From Mesorhabditis belari (lineage: Eukaryota; Nematoda; Chromadorea; Rhabditida; Rhabditidae), in NCBI GenBank assembly GCA_958450365.1, contig CAUEEP010000876.1:62001-126000 (forward strand): a DNA stretch of 64,000 nucleotides, given 5' to 3'. The number at the start of each line of letters is the position of its first letter. The first letter of the stretch is position 1. Shown here piece after piece: positions 8,789 through 20,094 of this stretch. The translations under genes were made by a program, and so were the position numbers. Under the pieces are notes generated by a model. It was not told the origin of the DNA. It worked only from the letters and a program-made list of their open reading frames with translations, and ran no database searches.

Positions 8789-11509
8789 TTAAACAAGAAT
8801 AACTAGGGGTAATTTACTTTTTTTTTCCAATGAATCGTATTTTCGCCTAAGTAAACACACTGAAGCTGTTACCTTTTCCAATACTTCAAGCTCCAATAAA
8901 ACCTCTGAGGCTTTTGGGCGAAACGTAAGATTGAACTTTGTGCACCTGAATTGAAAACAAATTGTGATTGAGAGCAAGCTAACTTTTTGATGATCAATGC
9001 AAACTCCTCAATGCACTCAAATCGTTCAACTTTACACAGTTCATTCTCCGTTGTATTTGCATAATCATATCCACCCGGATAATTGGAAAATATTTGTCTG
9101 AAGGTTTATTTTGTATCTTTTTGTTTTAAAAACCAACCTTCGCTCTATCATTTCCCACAAAACGAGTCCCATGCTATAAACGTCACTTCGAGTTGAGAGC
9201 TAAATTCTTTTTCCCAAAATTGCAATATTATGTTTTTCTTTTGAGAATCTTTAAGCAAATTATCACTTCAATATGTTAATTTAAGCTATAGCAATTTAAT
9301 CTAGCAAAATTTAAATCAAAGTATTGGGTTGGTGAATTGAAAACTGCGGGCTATTGTCATATTTCAAAGTTTGAGCACTTTCTTCAAAAGAAACCCATTT
9401 TGGTGTCAATGGGAAAGTTGTAGAGAATCAAAAGTTAAGCTTATATCCAAATTTTCAGAACGATTCAAAAACTGGTTTTCAAAAAATGTCAAATTTACGA
9501 ATTTTCACAAAACCTGCATTTTAAGCGAAACTACTGAGTGTATCTTTTTGGAAATTTGGTTATAAGCCTAATTTTTGATTCTCTACAACTTTTCTATTGA
9601 CACCAAAATGGGTTTCTTTTGAAGAAAGTGCTCAAACTCGGACATCTCCAGTCCTCCATTTTTGAGTCTCACACTTGTCTCACACACAAACCAAAATCCT
9701 ACTAAGAAAGAGAAATCCGCCAATTGCCTGTAAAATGGGCAGAAGTCGTCACCGCGCGCCCTCATGTTGCAAAACTGACTCGCTCTAAAATAAATAGCCT
9801 TGGTTGGGAACTTTTGGCAAATCCCCCATACAGTTTGGACCTTGCCCCTTCTGATTACTATCTATTCCGGAGCATGAGTAATGAGCTTGCGGGAGAACAC
9901 TTCGATTCGGAAGAAGCAGTCAAAAATTGGCTTTGAAAGTTTTTCGATTCAAAAGCAAAATCCTACCACGAAAGTGGAATCCGCAAATTGCCTATAAAAT
10001 GGGCAGAAGTCGTCAATAATAATGGAAATTATTTGGAATGAATTTATGGTTTTATGTTCAATAAATTTTAGTTCAAAGTCCGGTAGTTTTCAATTCGCCA
10101 ACCCAATATTATTTCGGCCAACACGAGAGTTAAAAGGTATATAGTCCAAATTTTCAGAACGATTCAAAAACTGGTTTTCAAAAAATGTCAAATTTACGAA
10201 TTTTCACAAAACTTGCATTTTAAGCGAAACTACTAAGTGTATCTTTTTGGAAATTTGGCTATAAGCCTAATTCTTGATTATCTACAACTTTTCTATTGAC
10301 ACCAAAATGGGTTTCTTTTGAAGAAAGTGCTCAAACTGGGGCATCTCCAGTCCTCCATTTTTGAGTCTCACACACAAAGCAAAATCCGACTACGAAAGAG
10401 GAATCCGCTAATTGCCTGTAAAATGGGCAGAAGTCGTCAATAATAATGGAAATTATTTCGAATGAATTTATGGTTTTATGTTCAATAAATTTTAGTTCAA
10501 AGTCCCGCAGTTTTCAATTCACCAACCCAATAAATTAATCTATCAGAAGTTTAAGTTCTTTCTTTCGCTAGACAACTTTTTAAGTTATGATATAAGTTAT
10601 TATATTGTAATTTATATAATTTATATTCAATACGTAGATAAATAAGTAGATAATAGCCAAATTTTGCTTTCTTACCTGACGTTTCTTTGATTTTGTATGT
10701 TGCTCTGGACTCATATAGAGTTTTGTTCCTGCAACTGAGTGTGATGTACATGTTTCTTCGTTTACTTTCATCGTGCCGAAATCGCAGATTTTTAAAGAAA
10801 AATCTCCGCAAACAAGAATACTAAATCCTGAATAAATCTAGAATTTCATAAAAACTTTAACTTTGCCGGTTTCAAATCTCGATGAACTGTGCTTTGTTCT
10901 TCTAAGTATTTAAGTGCACTAAACGATTGCCTTGACCACCAAATAACCGTGTAAATCGAATAGATCATTGTCTTTTTGTAAAGCCCTAAACTTTTAAATG
11001 GTTTAAAATAAACATTTATGTTTAAGTAATACAAGTTAATATAGTAAATAGGTTTAATTAAGGCTAATTGACTTAAGTAAACTTAAGTAGTTTAAGTTGT
11101 GATGCTAAAAGTTAGTTTTTGACTTAATAGAGTAGTCAAAAGACGTATTGAATCTCTTACAATCTCTTAACGATCCTTTCTCACAAAATTCCATCAAAAT
11201 CCCAAAGTTTCGATCTCCATTCGATCGTTGTACGATGGCTGTTCCATAATATTTCACGATATTCTCATGAATGAGCTTTTTAAGCGCATTGATTTCCTCT
11301 CGGAAAAGTTTTTCTTCATTCTCGTGCTTTTCTTGAATGATTTTGAGCACTGTTGGGCTAAAATTAAAAATTGAAAATAAAATGCAAAACAAAAATTCAA
11401 ACGGTTGTCGATTTTTTAGCCGAAAAACCGCCGCATAGCCGCCGACTTGCAAGAATTCGAGGTCATCTACGAGAACGTCGTTCACAATATCATTTACTCT
11501 GTTAAGCAT
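8789..11509 (-). CDS. compact protein kinase, 301 aa
   Basis: Seven exons on the minus strand: 11509-11403, 11357-11161, 10985-10862, 10820-10676, 9199-9138, 9097-8984, 8945-8789. They total 906 nt with consistent phases. Kinase motifs run in order: a degenerate Gly loop (VGGYAAVF), VLK lysine, alpha-C EEINAL, ILMEFCEKGSL, HRDLKPAN (the codon for Asn is split by a 41 nt intron), DFG (CDFGTMKV), GTKLYMSPEQ activation segment, SDVYSMGLVLWEM and FRPKASEVL. The protein is almost only a catalytic domain. 'GTKLYMSPEQ' is typical of eIF2-alpha-kinase-like enzymes and 'KICDFGT' of MAP3K/TAK1-like enzymes, so I call it Ser/Thr kinase without a subfamily. All catalytic residues are present, so it is probably active. 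Its largest intron (9200-10675) holds mariner copies. Confidence 0.85.
9324..10106 (+). mobile_element. mariner copy with transposase C-terminus
   Basis: The left end TTGGGTTGGTGAATTGAAAA and the inverted right end are each preceded or followed by TA. Unlike the 508-528 bp copies at 20.1 and 27.7 kb, this 783 bp copy keeps part of a mariner (DD34D) transposase at 9724-9936: ARPHVAKLTRSK, then PPYSLDLAPSDYYLFRSM with the last catalytic Asp, then a stop. The sequence before ARPH is out of place (it repeats the C-terminal 'KWAEVV' segment), showing rearrangement. A roughly 65 bp inverted repeat (9375-9430 and 9570-9630) lies inside. It sits in an intron of the kinase gene. Confidence 0.75.
10107..10530 (+). 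mobile_element. second, partial mariner copy adjacent
   Basis: After the right end of the copy above comes a 38 bp spacer (ATTATTTCGGCCAACACGAG...). The sequence then re-enters the interior of the same element at 10143 and runs to another right terminus at 10530 followed by TA. The same spacer follows the copy at 20095-20602, so the arrangement is a shared composite, not two independent insertions. Confidence 0.6.
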
Positions 11510-12088
11510 TGCTAAAATTTTTCTGAAAATATAAGGTTTCTATTTCCTTATTTTAAAGAAAACTGTTTACTTTTACAAAAAAACAACTCAATAAACGAGA
11601 AATCGACAAAAGTGCTGCGGCGAATTTAAAAAGAATACGACTGAAGCGCTTTTTTTGAGGGAATGACTCAATAATTTGTGATAAGAAGACAGCTTGAAGT
11701 TTTTTTAGTTTTTTTACTTGAAAATTCTGACCGAAACCTACTGCTACTCATTGATTTGAAAGTTGGAGTGTCTTTTGTTACAATTTGGTGTCTTTTTTGA
11801 AAAAAGTACAAAAATTTTGAGATTTAACATATCTACATTACCGTACTCTAATAGTACTGCAGCCTTTAACAGTACTGCAGCTCTAATAGTACAACAGTTT
11901 AACAATTGCGGAAAAAGAATCCAAAGAAGAAAAGAATGCGTCTCCACTGTGGGATCATTCAAACGACGGAAAACAAATAAATTTCCTTTGAAACATTTGG
12001 AAATTTCGATTTTTTTTCTACCCAACAAGTCGCTATTGAAAGTCGTTATTCCAAATGTTAAAACGTATAGAATTGCTTTTTGTATTTA
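11510..12088. other. intergenic, putative 5' flank of the kinase gene
   Basis: No exon supported. A short cluster of 'TAATAGTACTGCAG' repeats lies at 11840-11905. The promoter of the minus-strand kinase should be here, but I see no diagnostic element. Confidence 0.35.
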
Positions 12089-12351
12089 CCGTAAATACTG
12101 TAATAGTACCCCACCCCCATAATGACGGTGCGAAGTGTTGCGTAGTCTAGCTTTGAACGAGTTTTTCTCGACACTGGTTTATGCCACAATGCGCGCTTAG
12201 GTATCAAAAAATAGCTGAAATTCAGGGCTATTTTTGATACGAAAGACGCATTTTTTGAAAGTACGGGTGCTTTGCAAAAAATGAAATACTAAAAAACTTT
12301 TGCGACTAGCGACTGTACGAGGGGGGTGGGGTACTATTACAGTATTTACGG
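12089..12351. mobile_element. 263 bp MITE, copy 1 (CCGTAAATACTGTAATAGTA ends)
   Basis: Perfect inverted ends CCGTAAATACTGTAATAGTA(CCCC) with TA on both sides, and no coding sequence. A second copy of the same length and about 95 per cent identity by eye lies at 28985-29249. The centre is also partly self-complementary ('TATCAAAAAATAG' in both orientations). Confidence 0.75.
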
Positions 12352-12537
12352 TATGTCAGGCTTCATCTGGAATACGCCTCTCCTTTTTGGTCCCCTCAAA
12401 AAGAGTTTGAGATCACACTGTGGGAAAAAGTGAAACGGTTTTTCACCAAAATAGCTCTAAATAAACTTGACTATAGCAAGTACTCGAAATACTCTTATTT
12501 TGATAGATTAAAAATCTTCGATCTCAAATCTTTGCAA

Positions 12538-12867
12538 CATCGTCGTCTTCTTCTAGACTTATCTTTAGCCTATCAATTAATATACTCGCAAGATCAGCGT
12601 CTGTCAAATTTATTAAAAGTCGCTCCACGGCGAGGCAGAAATGGGCTTTTTTTGAAATTATCAACATCCAACTCCTCGTGTAACACTGCTTTATATTTTT
12701 ACTCAAAACGTATTTCTAAATTGTGAAATAATTTACCTTTAAAGTCCGAAATCTTGACATCCTTTCCTCGTTTTAAGAACACTATAAATGAAATTGATTT
12801 CGTATCTTTTGTTTAAGTGCGCCATTCTTGTACTTTATCGTATTCTCATAAAATTGTAGTTTTTTTA
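12538..12867. repeat. 330 bp dispersed duplication, copy 1
   Basis: Nearly identical (a handful of differences) to 16138-16467. On the minus strand both copies keep a 50-60 codon open frame with 'ADLASILTDRLKISLEEDDDV'. This may be an exon of a duplicated gene or the coding relic of a repeat. No family recognised. Confidence 0.6.
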
Positions 12868-12877
12868 TCTTTCATTC

Positions 12878-13038
12878 AAACATAAATTGTTATGTTGACG
12901 ATAAGTTGAGACTCTTCTTGCTTTACGAACCCTTTCCCTAAAGTTTCCTTAATCGGCAAAAATCCGGGCTTAGCTGGGAATTGAACTTGAGATGTTTTCT
13001 TTGATAACAGGGATGTACACTGTTTTTCTTCAGCTCAT
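12878..13038. repeat. dispersed repeat with tRNA-like B box, copy 1
   Basis: About 160 bp shared with 21573-21731 at roughly 90 per cent by eye. On the minus strand it contains AAGTTCAATTCCCAGC, which resembles a Pol III B box followed by acceptor-stem-like sequence, so a tRNA-derived SINE is possible. The A box is not convincing. Confidence 0.4.
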
Positions 13039-14135
13039 CGTTTACGATTTTTTCGTAATGATTGTTGGAAAAGAGCTAAATCTTTTCTGGTTTTGGCTAA
13101 TCCATCATCTCTGCGCTGAAATATAACCTTTTTTCCAGATTGATCCCATGGGATGAGACTACAAATTGCTATAAATAGCACGTTCTGGGAGCAGAGATGG
13201 TGAATCGGTCTGATCTTGGTATCATTCGAAAGCCCAGAGTTGGCTTTCGAAATTTTTTGGTAAAAACAGTTTTTAAAAATGGTCATTCTACGCGCTTCTA
13301 CAAGCGTCTGTAATCGCCTGTAATTGTAGTTTGCAGCGCCCCTGTCTAATACGAATTGACTGTCGTCAGACCATTTCCAAATTTCTTTCTTTGTATTCTG
13401 AAGTTAGATTCTTAATGGCGTGCGGCTTCAAGCGAATGGCGCCAAAGCGGCGCAGTGGGTTTTCTAAAGAATGGATCCGCTACCGTACCCCGCACAAAAA
13501 TTTCCCTTCTCCACTCTTTTCATTTGGCTTCCTTCCATGATCGGGTCGAAAAATTTGTCCGGTTTTTATGCCCTGTCCCGCTAGGCTTTTTTCCCCCTCG
13601 TGAAATCTATCACGTTTTTGTAGCGCATCTTTAAAGTACTCTCCCTCCCCTCGTTCGTTCCCTCCCTTTTATATTGCTTGCCCATAGTTTGTTGTTTAAA
13701 ATTCTAATACGTTTTTATTCCGTTTTCTTTCTGGCTCCTTCCACTCCACTGTTTTGAATTCATCCACACGTGCTTATAGACTCAACTTGACCAATTCCTT
13801 TTAACAAAAAGGCAAATCTAGATAATTGTAAGCTTTTAAGGATAGCTTTGATTGTTAAACTGGAAAGTTGAAGCCGTGAAGGATTTTTTGGATAAATTTA
13901 GCTTTATCTACGTTTGATCGCTTCTAATTTGTTTTTTATACGTTTTTCGTTTATGGTTTATTGGAGTCATTTTCAGTAACAGAAACAATTTATTAGATTG
14001 CTTGATATGATTTTTGCAATAAAAAATGATTACTGCTCTGGATTAACCTAAAAAAGTGGTTTTGGTGACAAAAGTGACTTCAGTAAATCATACAAATCTT
14101 AATTCCAATGACGTTTCTTACTTTCAGATACGAGA
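13039..14135. other. intergenic upstream of F-box gene
   Basis: No exon supported. A plus-strand TTTCAG acceptor-like site at about 14125-14130 lies just before the F-box ATG and could be a trans-splice or 5' UTR acceptor, as is common in nematodes. Confidence 0.35.
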
Positions 14136-15215
14136 ATGCCGGTTGAAACGCGCGCGCAAAAACGGAAGCGAGAGCTGGAACCAAAGAAGTTTGAAGATTT
14201 GCCTCTGGAGTTGGAACCAAAGAAGATTGATGATTTGCCTCTGGAGCTGGTTGAGAAGATCGTAGGCCAGCTTGATGTGAAAGACGTGCTGAAATTGATG
14301 ATGGTGAACAAGAAGCTCTACTCGACCTATGCAATGAATCGATGGATCGTTTTCTGAAGGCATGTCGCTGCGGTTCTCTTCGGGCAGAGCTCCGAACCGA
14401 ATAATTGGATCAAGAAGTTCGTCGATTCTCCGCCCCTTCAACTGAGTGCAACTCTTCTTCCTTGCACCAAACGAATCAATTCATGCGACGAGTTAGACCT
14501 CTATTTATTTGACGATGTTAGACGACATTGGGATCAATCAATGTGTAGAACGTTCTTAGGCCGGTTGAAATCCGTGGACCAACTCTGGTTAAGTGTTGAC
14601 AGGGATGAAAGTTGCGTGCAATTTCTCACCAATTTTTGGGGATCGGTCAAAAGGAACACAACACTGAACATCCACGGCTCATTGGAGCGAGATATAGCAA
14701 GGAAAGAGCGACTTACAAAATTCATTGAAAACCACTTGAACAGTTGCGAGAAGATCACTCTGCATGGCAGCTTTAGGAGTTACCTCTATTTCTACTTGGA
14801 GGCCATGATGAAAACGCAAATCAAAAGGATTTCAATCCATATTCATACAGAGAGTTTTGCTCATGTCGTCGAATGGATTGTCAATGAAGGAATTCCAAGT
14901 CAGAATTCTGAAGCTGTGATTCGCTTTGCATTGCCATGCTACCAGAGGGATGTGATTCGTGATGTCGTTGATGTTCTTTCGGAGATGCAAGAACTTCAAC
15001 GAGTCGATGACGGGGGAAATCTCTCGGTACTCGTTTCTCGTGCAAACGCGCTTCTCCGAGAAAACGAGGACGACGCCTACGACGACTTTGGTTTGTTCGA
15101 TGAAAATAGTTCGTCTTTCCGCCGCCGAATCGACTCAAGGACGAGTTGCTTCTACCTGTTTCACGCGCATATCCGATACCCACAATTTTTGGCCTTCTAT
15201 ATGCAGTCTCAATGA
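14136..15215 (+). CDS. F-box protein with in-frame TGA
   Basis: One reading frame runs from ATG 14136 to stop 15213-15215, broken by a single TGA at 14355-14357. Residues 20-70 hold an F-box: DLPLELVEKIVGQLDVKDV, then 'LMMVNKKLYSTYAMNRW'. F-box proteins bring substrates to SCF ubiquitin ligases through Skp1. The start of the F-box is duplicated: two 36 bp tandem copies encode ELEPKKFEDLPL and ELEPKKIDDLPL. After the TGA a further 285 codons stay open (for example RTFLGRLKSVDQLWLSVD), typical of the variable substrate-binding part of nematode F-box proteins. The TGA could lie in a 39 nt intron (14349-14387, GTTTTC...GGGCAG) that keeps frame, or be a true premature stop. AATAAA at 15383 fits the 3' end. 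Confidence 0.7.
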
Positions 15216-15382
15216 AATGATCTATAAAAGAATTGGATCTTGTAGCCATACCAAATCTGCCCTTTATTTAAATCATTTTGAATTTGTATTTCCTATTTGT
15301 GGTTTTACTGTACTATTTTTAGTTTTTCTATTCTGGCAATATGTTATGTGCCTCTATCTGAATCGCTTTTATTCGCCCTCTA

Positions 15383-15388
15383 AATAAA
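15383..15388 (+). terminator. AATAAA poly(A) signal of F-box gene
   Basis: A canonical hexamer lies about 170 nt after the F-box stop codon in an AT-rich stretch. Confidence 0.5.
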
Positions 15389-16137
15389 CATATTTATATA
15401 AAAATAGACTTTGTAGAATTTGGAATTGGTTGCCAAAGCATATCTGTGAATCCAACTCTTGTTAAACTTTTAAAAGTCATACAAACCGGCTAAATTTTTC
15501 GGGGTGATATGTTCACTTCCTACGCAAAAACCCTGAATTTAGGCGACTAGTTCTCCTGCTTCTGTTCCTAGGTAATTTAATTTCTGATAACATTATCATC
15601 ACATTACATCATTTTCCGTGTAATTTCGGAGAGAAAAGAGTGCTCACCGATGTAGATTTTTTCCTGGTCACTTTTTATGTCACTGTAAAAATTATAGAGC
15701 ACCCCCATTTTTTCGCAATATTTTCCATTTTTTTGAGAAGAACCCACCAAAGCGTATATATGTTATCAAAAATCAGAAATAAATAATATTTAGCAAAAAA
15801 ATTTATAAGGAAAATCAGAATTGATTTGCATTTTAAATCATGTGCAAGGATGCTTACCAAATCTTGGAGACAAAACGACCTGGCTTTGGGATAAACGATC
15901 ATGTCGAAAGAGGTTTCACTGATGTCTTTCACTGATGGTGGCATACTCGAGGAAAGGCCGGCAATAGGTTATAAAGCCCTGCGATAAGTCGCGATTTTAG
16001 GGAAACAAATGGCGCGAAGTATTATGTTAGAAATTCTAGAAGCTTTTTTGGATATGTAGTTTATGTGAGGATCAAATTCTAGAGAGGGAACTGACAGTAT
16101 ACTTCTTTTACAGGATCATCGGCCAATCCTTGTGGTA
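15389..16137. other. no firm gene; possible minus-strand exons
   Basis: A minus-strand exon candidate starts at ATG 15944 (MPPSVKDISETSFDMIVYP...) with a GTAAGC donor at about 15858, and another short exon with a GTGAGC donor ends at about 15648. Their phases do not agree, so I do not call a gene. Confidence 0.3.
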
Positions 16138-16467
16138 ACATCGTCGTCTTCTTCTAGACTTATCTTTAGCCTATCAGTTAATATACTCGCAAGATCAGCG
16201 TCTGTCAAATTTATTAAAAGTCGCTCCACGTCGAGGCAGAAATGGGCTTTTTTTGAAATTATCAACATCCAACTCCTTGTGTAACACTGCTTTATATTTT
16301 TACTCAAAACGTATTTCTAAATTGTGAAATACTTTACCTTTAAAGTCCGAAATCTTGGCATCCTTTCCTCGTTTTAAGAACACTATAAATGAAATTGATT
16401 TCGTATCTTTTGTTTAAGTGCGCTATTCTTGTACTTTATCGTATTCTCATAAAATTGTAGTTTTTTT
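16138..16467. repeat. 330 bp dispersed duplication, copy 2
   Basis: Second copy of 12538-12867 in the same orientation, with flanks that differ on both sides. Confidence 0.6.
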
Positions 16468-16631
16468 AAAAATTTTTATACTTTCTTTTTTCTTTTTTAT
16501 GTCTACTTTTTTACGAGTTCCTCTTGAATAAAGTAATTATATATTACAAGATTGATCTGAATGTATGTGAGAGAGAAAATAAATCAAAAGTTATGATTTT
16601 GAACCTCATTTTAAAACTTACTATGCCTAGA

Positions 16632-16789
16632 GTGCCGATCGGTCGCTCACGTTCTCAAACGTGCGCTTTCTGGCAAACTCAATTCCATATTTTTTGGCGA
16701 CAAATACTGGTGTAAGAAAATTTAAGAAACAAGTGCGCCAGAAAGAGCACATTTTTGGCTCCGGACAATAAACGGCCGATCGGGCGCAC
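16632..16789. repeat. imperfect inverted repeat (GCCGATCGG ends)
   Basis: GTGCCGATCGGTCGC at the left and the complement GGCCGATCGGGCGCAC at the right bracket about 160 bp. The arms also share 'GCGC(T/A)TTCTGGC'. Non-coding foldback, immediately next to the large element below. Confidence 0.5.
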
Positions 16790-16800
16790 ATTTAAACTAC

Positions 16801-17967
16801 CAGGTTGGACAAAATTACCCGGACAAGGAAAAAGTAGTTGTCGCACGCTTCATTTATTCTAAGATGTCAAGTGTTATATAGAGAATTGTAGCCCTTAATC
16901 TTGGCTACATTTATCTACTGAAAACTTCAGGATCGGATTTATAGAACTCATTCAAAAATTTCGTAAACAGCTACGACCTATACAACTCATTTAAAAAGTC
17001 CTTGAATAAGCACTAGTCAATCCCTGTCCGGCGCGCTGCCATTTTGACGATTTTCTACATAAAAATTATTCGAAAAATTTCTTGCCAAAAGTTATTTTAT
17101 GTAAAAAATATCATTTAATAATAATAATATTAAACCAATAATAAGATTAAAGATAACTTTCAACTGTTTTGGCTAACCAAAATGATGCTGGCTTCTTTGC
17201 AGACTCAGGGAAATAGGTGAAATTTGATCATTTTTCGATATTTAGTTCACATGAGTATCTCGTTATATTAGCTGTTATGCTATGAAATTATTCGAAATAA
17301 TTTTTTAGACCAAATTGGTCAATCTGATTGTAAAGATATAAACTGTAAGGCTGTAGTAACATCAGACAAAACTACAGGGTTGGCACAATTATCCGGACAA
17401 CTTTTTGGAAAAGTAGTTTTCGTACGCTTAATTTATTTCAAAATGTCAAGTGTTATGTAGAGAATTGTAGTCCTTGATCTTGGCTACAACCGTTTTGGCT
17501 AATCTGCTATGACCAAAATCCGGCTCTTTCTTTAAAGCTTCTTTAAAGACGCAGGGAAAAAGGTAGAAATTGATAATTATTTGATATTTAGTTCACATTC
17601 GTTATATTAGGTGTTATAGCGCTATGAAATTGTTGGAAATAATTTTTTAAATAAAATGCACACAAAGTTTACTGGATAAAGTCTTTTTTAGATAAAATTC
17701 TTATGTAGAAAATCGTCAAAATGGCAGCGCGCCGGACAGGGATTGACTAGTGCTTATTCAAGGACTTTTTAAATGAGTTGTATAGGTCGTAGCTGTTTAC
17801 GAAATTTTTGAATGAGTTCTATACATCCGATCCTGAAGTTTTTAGTAGATAAATGTAGCCAAGATTAGGAGCTACTATTCTCTATATAACACTTGACATT
17901 TTAGAATAAATTAAGCGTGCGACAACTACTTTTCCAAAAAGTTGTCCGGATAATTTTGCCCAACCTG
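16801..17967. mobile_element. long-TIR foldback element, internally duplicated
   Basis: A 1.17 kb non-coding element. The left arm (16801-17070) and right arm (17700-17967) are inverted copies over roughly 270 bp, and TA is present at both outer ends. Termini read CAGGTTGG(A/G)CAAAATTA(C/T)CCGGACAA. A third terminus in the left orientation (CAGGGTTGGCACAATTATCCG, 17379) lies in the middle. The interiors before and after it are diverged direct repeats, so the element is two related copies in tandem or one nested in the other. Confidence 0.75.
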
Positions 17968-18271
17968 TATTCGTTTTTTTAGTTCAATAGTAATACTTCC
18001 ATAGCAAATAATTGTGGAAATTTTGAAAAAACCTTTTTGTGATCAAGGTGCGCTTGTTTAATATTTATTTTTAATATTTAAAAAAGTAGTAAGGTAATCA
18101 ATGAATAGTGTGATGTGATATAGATAAGTCCCTAAAAACCAGATCATCTTCACAATAAAAGCAATCCAAAGAACTCTCGAGTTATTGGTTATTTAAAAAC
18201 TTCAATGAAATTCATTCGTACGTGTTTTCAAAGAATGTTTGCTCCTCTTTGACAAACAATTTATTACAATT

Positions 18272-18853
18272 TCAATTCTTAACACAAATAATCTCAACAA
18301 AGAAGTAAGAGAGATCGATCTCGTATCGCTTTTCGATGGAATTCGCGAAAGTCTTGTGAAATTCGATTTTGTACTCCAAATGTCCCTCTCGGGAGCGCTC
18401 CTCAAATTTTGCTTCCGGGCGAAAAGCGGAAATGGAATTCTTGAACTCAACTTGTTCCCCGTAATGAACACATTCATTTGGCAACCAATTTTTATATTTA
18501 TAACTCCAAGAAAAGTCATCAACTTCATCTTCAAGAAACAGAATTTTATAGGCTTCACTGAAGATTTCCCAATCGTTATATAAGAGTTCGAAGTCTCGAT
18601 TTATGAAGGGAAAGGAAGATTTCCCTCGTTGCAAGATTTCAATAAGAAATTCAGGAGCCAGATTTACGAAACAAAAACTCTTAAAATCATGGAAATTTCG
18701 ATATACATATAAGTCTGCACAATAAGTCGAATAGATTACAAATGAGTGAAAGGGAAAGGAGGGACTCCAACTGAGAGCCTCACTTGTCCTCCTAGGCAAT
18801 CCCAAGGACCACCCCTTCTCGGTGACGAAAGGGATAAGCACAGGGGAGAACAC
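18272..18853 (-). CDS. hypothetical protein, single exon, 193 aa
   Basis: The longest uninterrupted minus-strand frame in this part of the window runs from ATG 18853 to a stop at 18272. It is rich in aromatic and charged residues (LYVYRNFHDFKSF, KYKNWLPNECVHYGEQ). It has no signal peptide, membrane segment or domain I know, and one moderately hydrophobic patch near residues 35-50. A 114-codon frame on the opposite strand overlaps it, and I take that as the shadow. Neighbouring sequence is repeat-rich. It could be a nematode-specific intronless gene, the variable C-terminal part of an F-box-like gene, or a chance frame. Confidence 0.4.
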   Translation of the reverse strand: MFSPVLIPFVTEKGWSLGLPRRTSEALSWSPSFPFHSFVIYSTYCADLYVYRNFHDFKSFCFVNLAPEFLIEILQRGKSSFPFINRDFELLYNDWEIFSEAYKILFLEDEVDDFSWSYKYKNWLPNECVHYGEQVEFKNSISAFRPEAKFEERSREGHLEYKIEFHKTFANSIEKRYEIDLSYFFVEIICVKN

Positions 18854-20094
18854 ATTTACATAAGATTAGACAAATCATTTAATAATAATAGTAACTAAAA
18901 TATCAGTTTGACTCGGAGCTGACAGCTTTAGATAGTATTCAAATATGATAGTTTGAACTTGTAAGCCAAAGTGGTGCTATAATACTTTGTGGGAGAATCG
19001 TTATGTCTCAATTTATTTTTATGAGAAAAAATTAGTTGTGGATGGTATTTTTAAGACTTCTTTTATGCAAGCAAATTTCCATTTCACATAAAAGCCTGTA
19101 AAATCTATAGTTCTAGAACAAATTCCTATTTCTATTAGAATTATTGTTCAAATAGTTTATTAATACAAAAAACTGAGGAGTAACATGGTGAGTAGTTCAC
19201 CGAGTCACAGAGGAAATATCGATTGATCTCCGGCGCACTATATTATTGTGTTGTTTTGTCGTGCGAAAATTCGAGACATCGTCTTCGGTTTTTATGAGCA
19301 AATAAACAGTGACCATTCTAAAAAGGGTAGAATTTTTAGCTATATCATGACTAGAAAACAAGGAAGAGAATATAGGAGAGTTTTTGCGATAAATATTTTA
19401 CATTGCTCGTGATCCAGCTGGGAAAATCACATTTTGCTGCCCGCCTATACAATAAACTTTCACAGAAAGCTTTTCTATCTTTTCGTACGGCTTTAGCTCA
19501 GAATCTTGCTCTAACTTTTGTATTACCTATAGTTTTGACGTCTTTGAAACCCTCAGCGGCTTCATTAGTAGTGAGACGTATTTTATCGAGTGAATGTATG
19601 TGAAATGGCTAATCCATGTAAATTTTTCTACCAGAGCAGCAATCTATTTCTGTTTGATTAGACTGAAAAGTTATAATCTTAAGCTAATAACAGCGGGGCA
19701 ACTTTTTTATGGACATGAAATGATGTAGAAACTTTTCGATCATTGGAGCCAACTCAATTTTAATGTTTTTTTGAGCCAAACTTTTATTAGCTCAATATCA
19801 GCATGGTTTTATTCAAAGATTTCAGTGATCAATAAATTTTTATCAATAACTTTTTATGAAAATAATTTAAAGCGATAAAGCCTGGGATTCCTTAAATGAA
19901 TTAGCTTGTTATTGAAAAAGCCCATGAAAATCATGATTGCTTGTTTGTTCCACAACTGGAATCTTTAGTCAAAAAGCTGATTATTGCATAACTTTTCACT
20001 AGCAACAGATTATAAAAGAGCTTTTTGGAATCTGGTGATTGATTGGGGAAATCTGGAAAAATCTAGCCATTTCACATGCGTTGGCCCGATAGTA
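18854..20094. other. intergenic, no gene seen
   Basis: AT-rich sequence. The 66-codon plus frame at 19403-19603 has no supporting features. Confidence 0.4.

Noticed and set aside
10862..10985. Kinase with a lost catalytic Asn (HRDLKPAK)
   Set aside because: The Lys appears only if the intron is read through. With the GTTAAAG donor the codon becomes AAT and HRDLKPAN is intact.
14881..15387. Open frames of 122 codons (minus) and 142 codons (plus) overlapping the F-box gene
   Set aside because: Alternate-frame shadows of the F-box coding sequence.
18239..18583. 114-codon plus frame
   Set aside because: Shadow of the longer 193-codon minus-strand frame in the same place.
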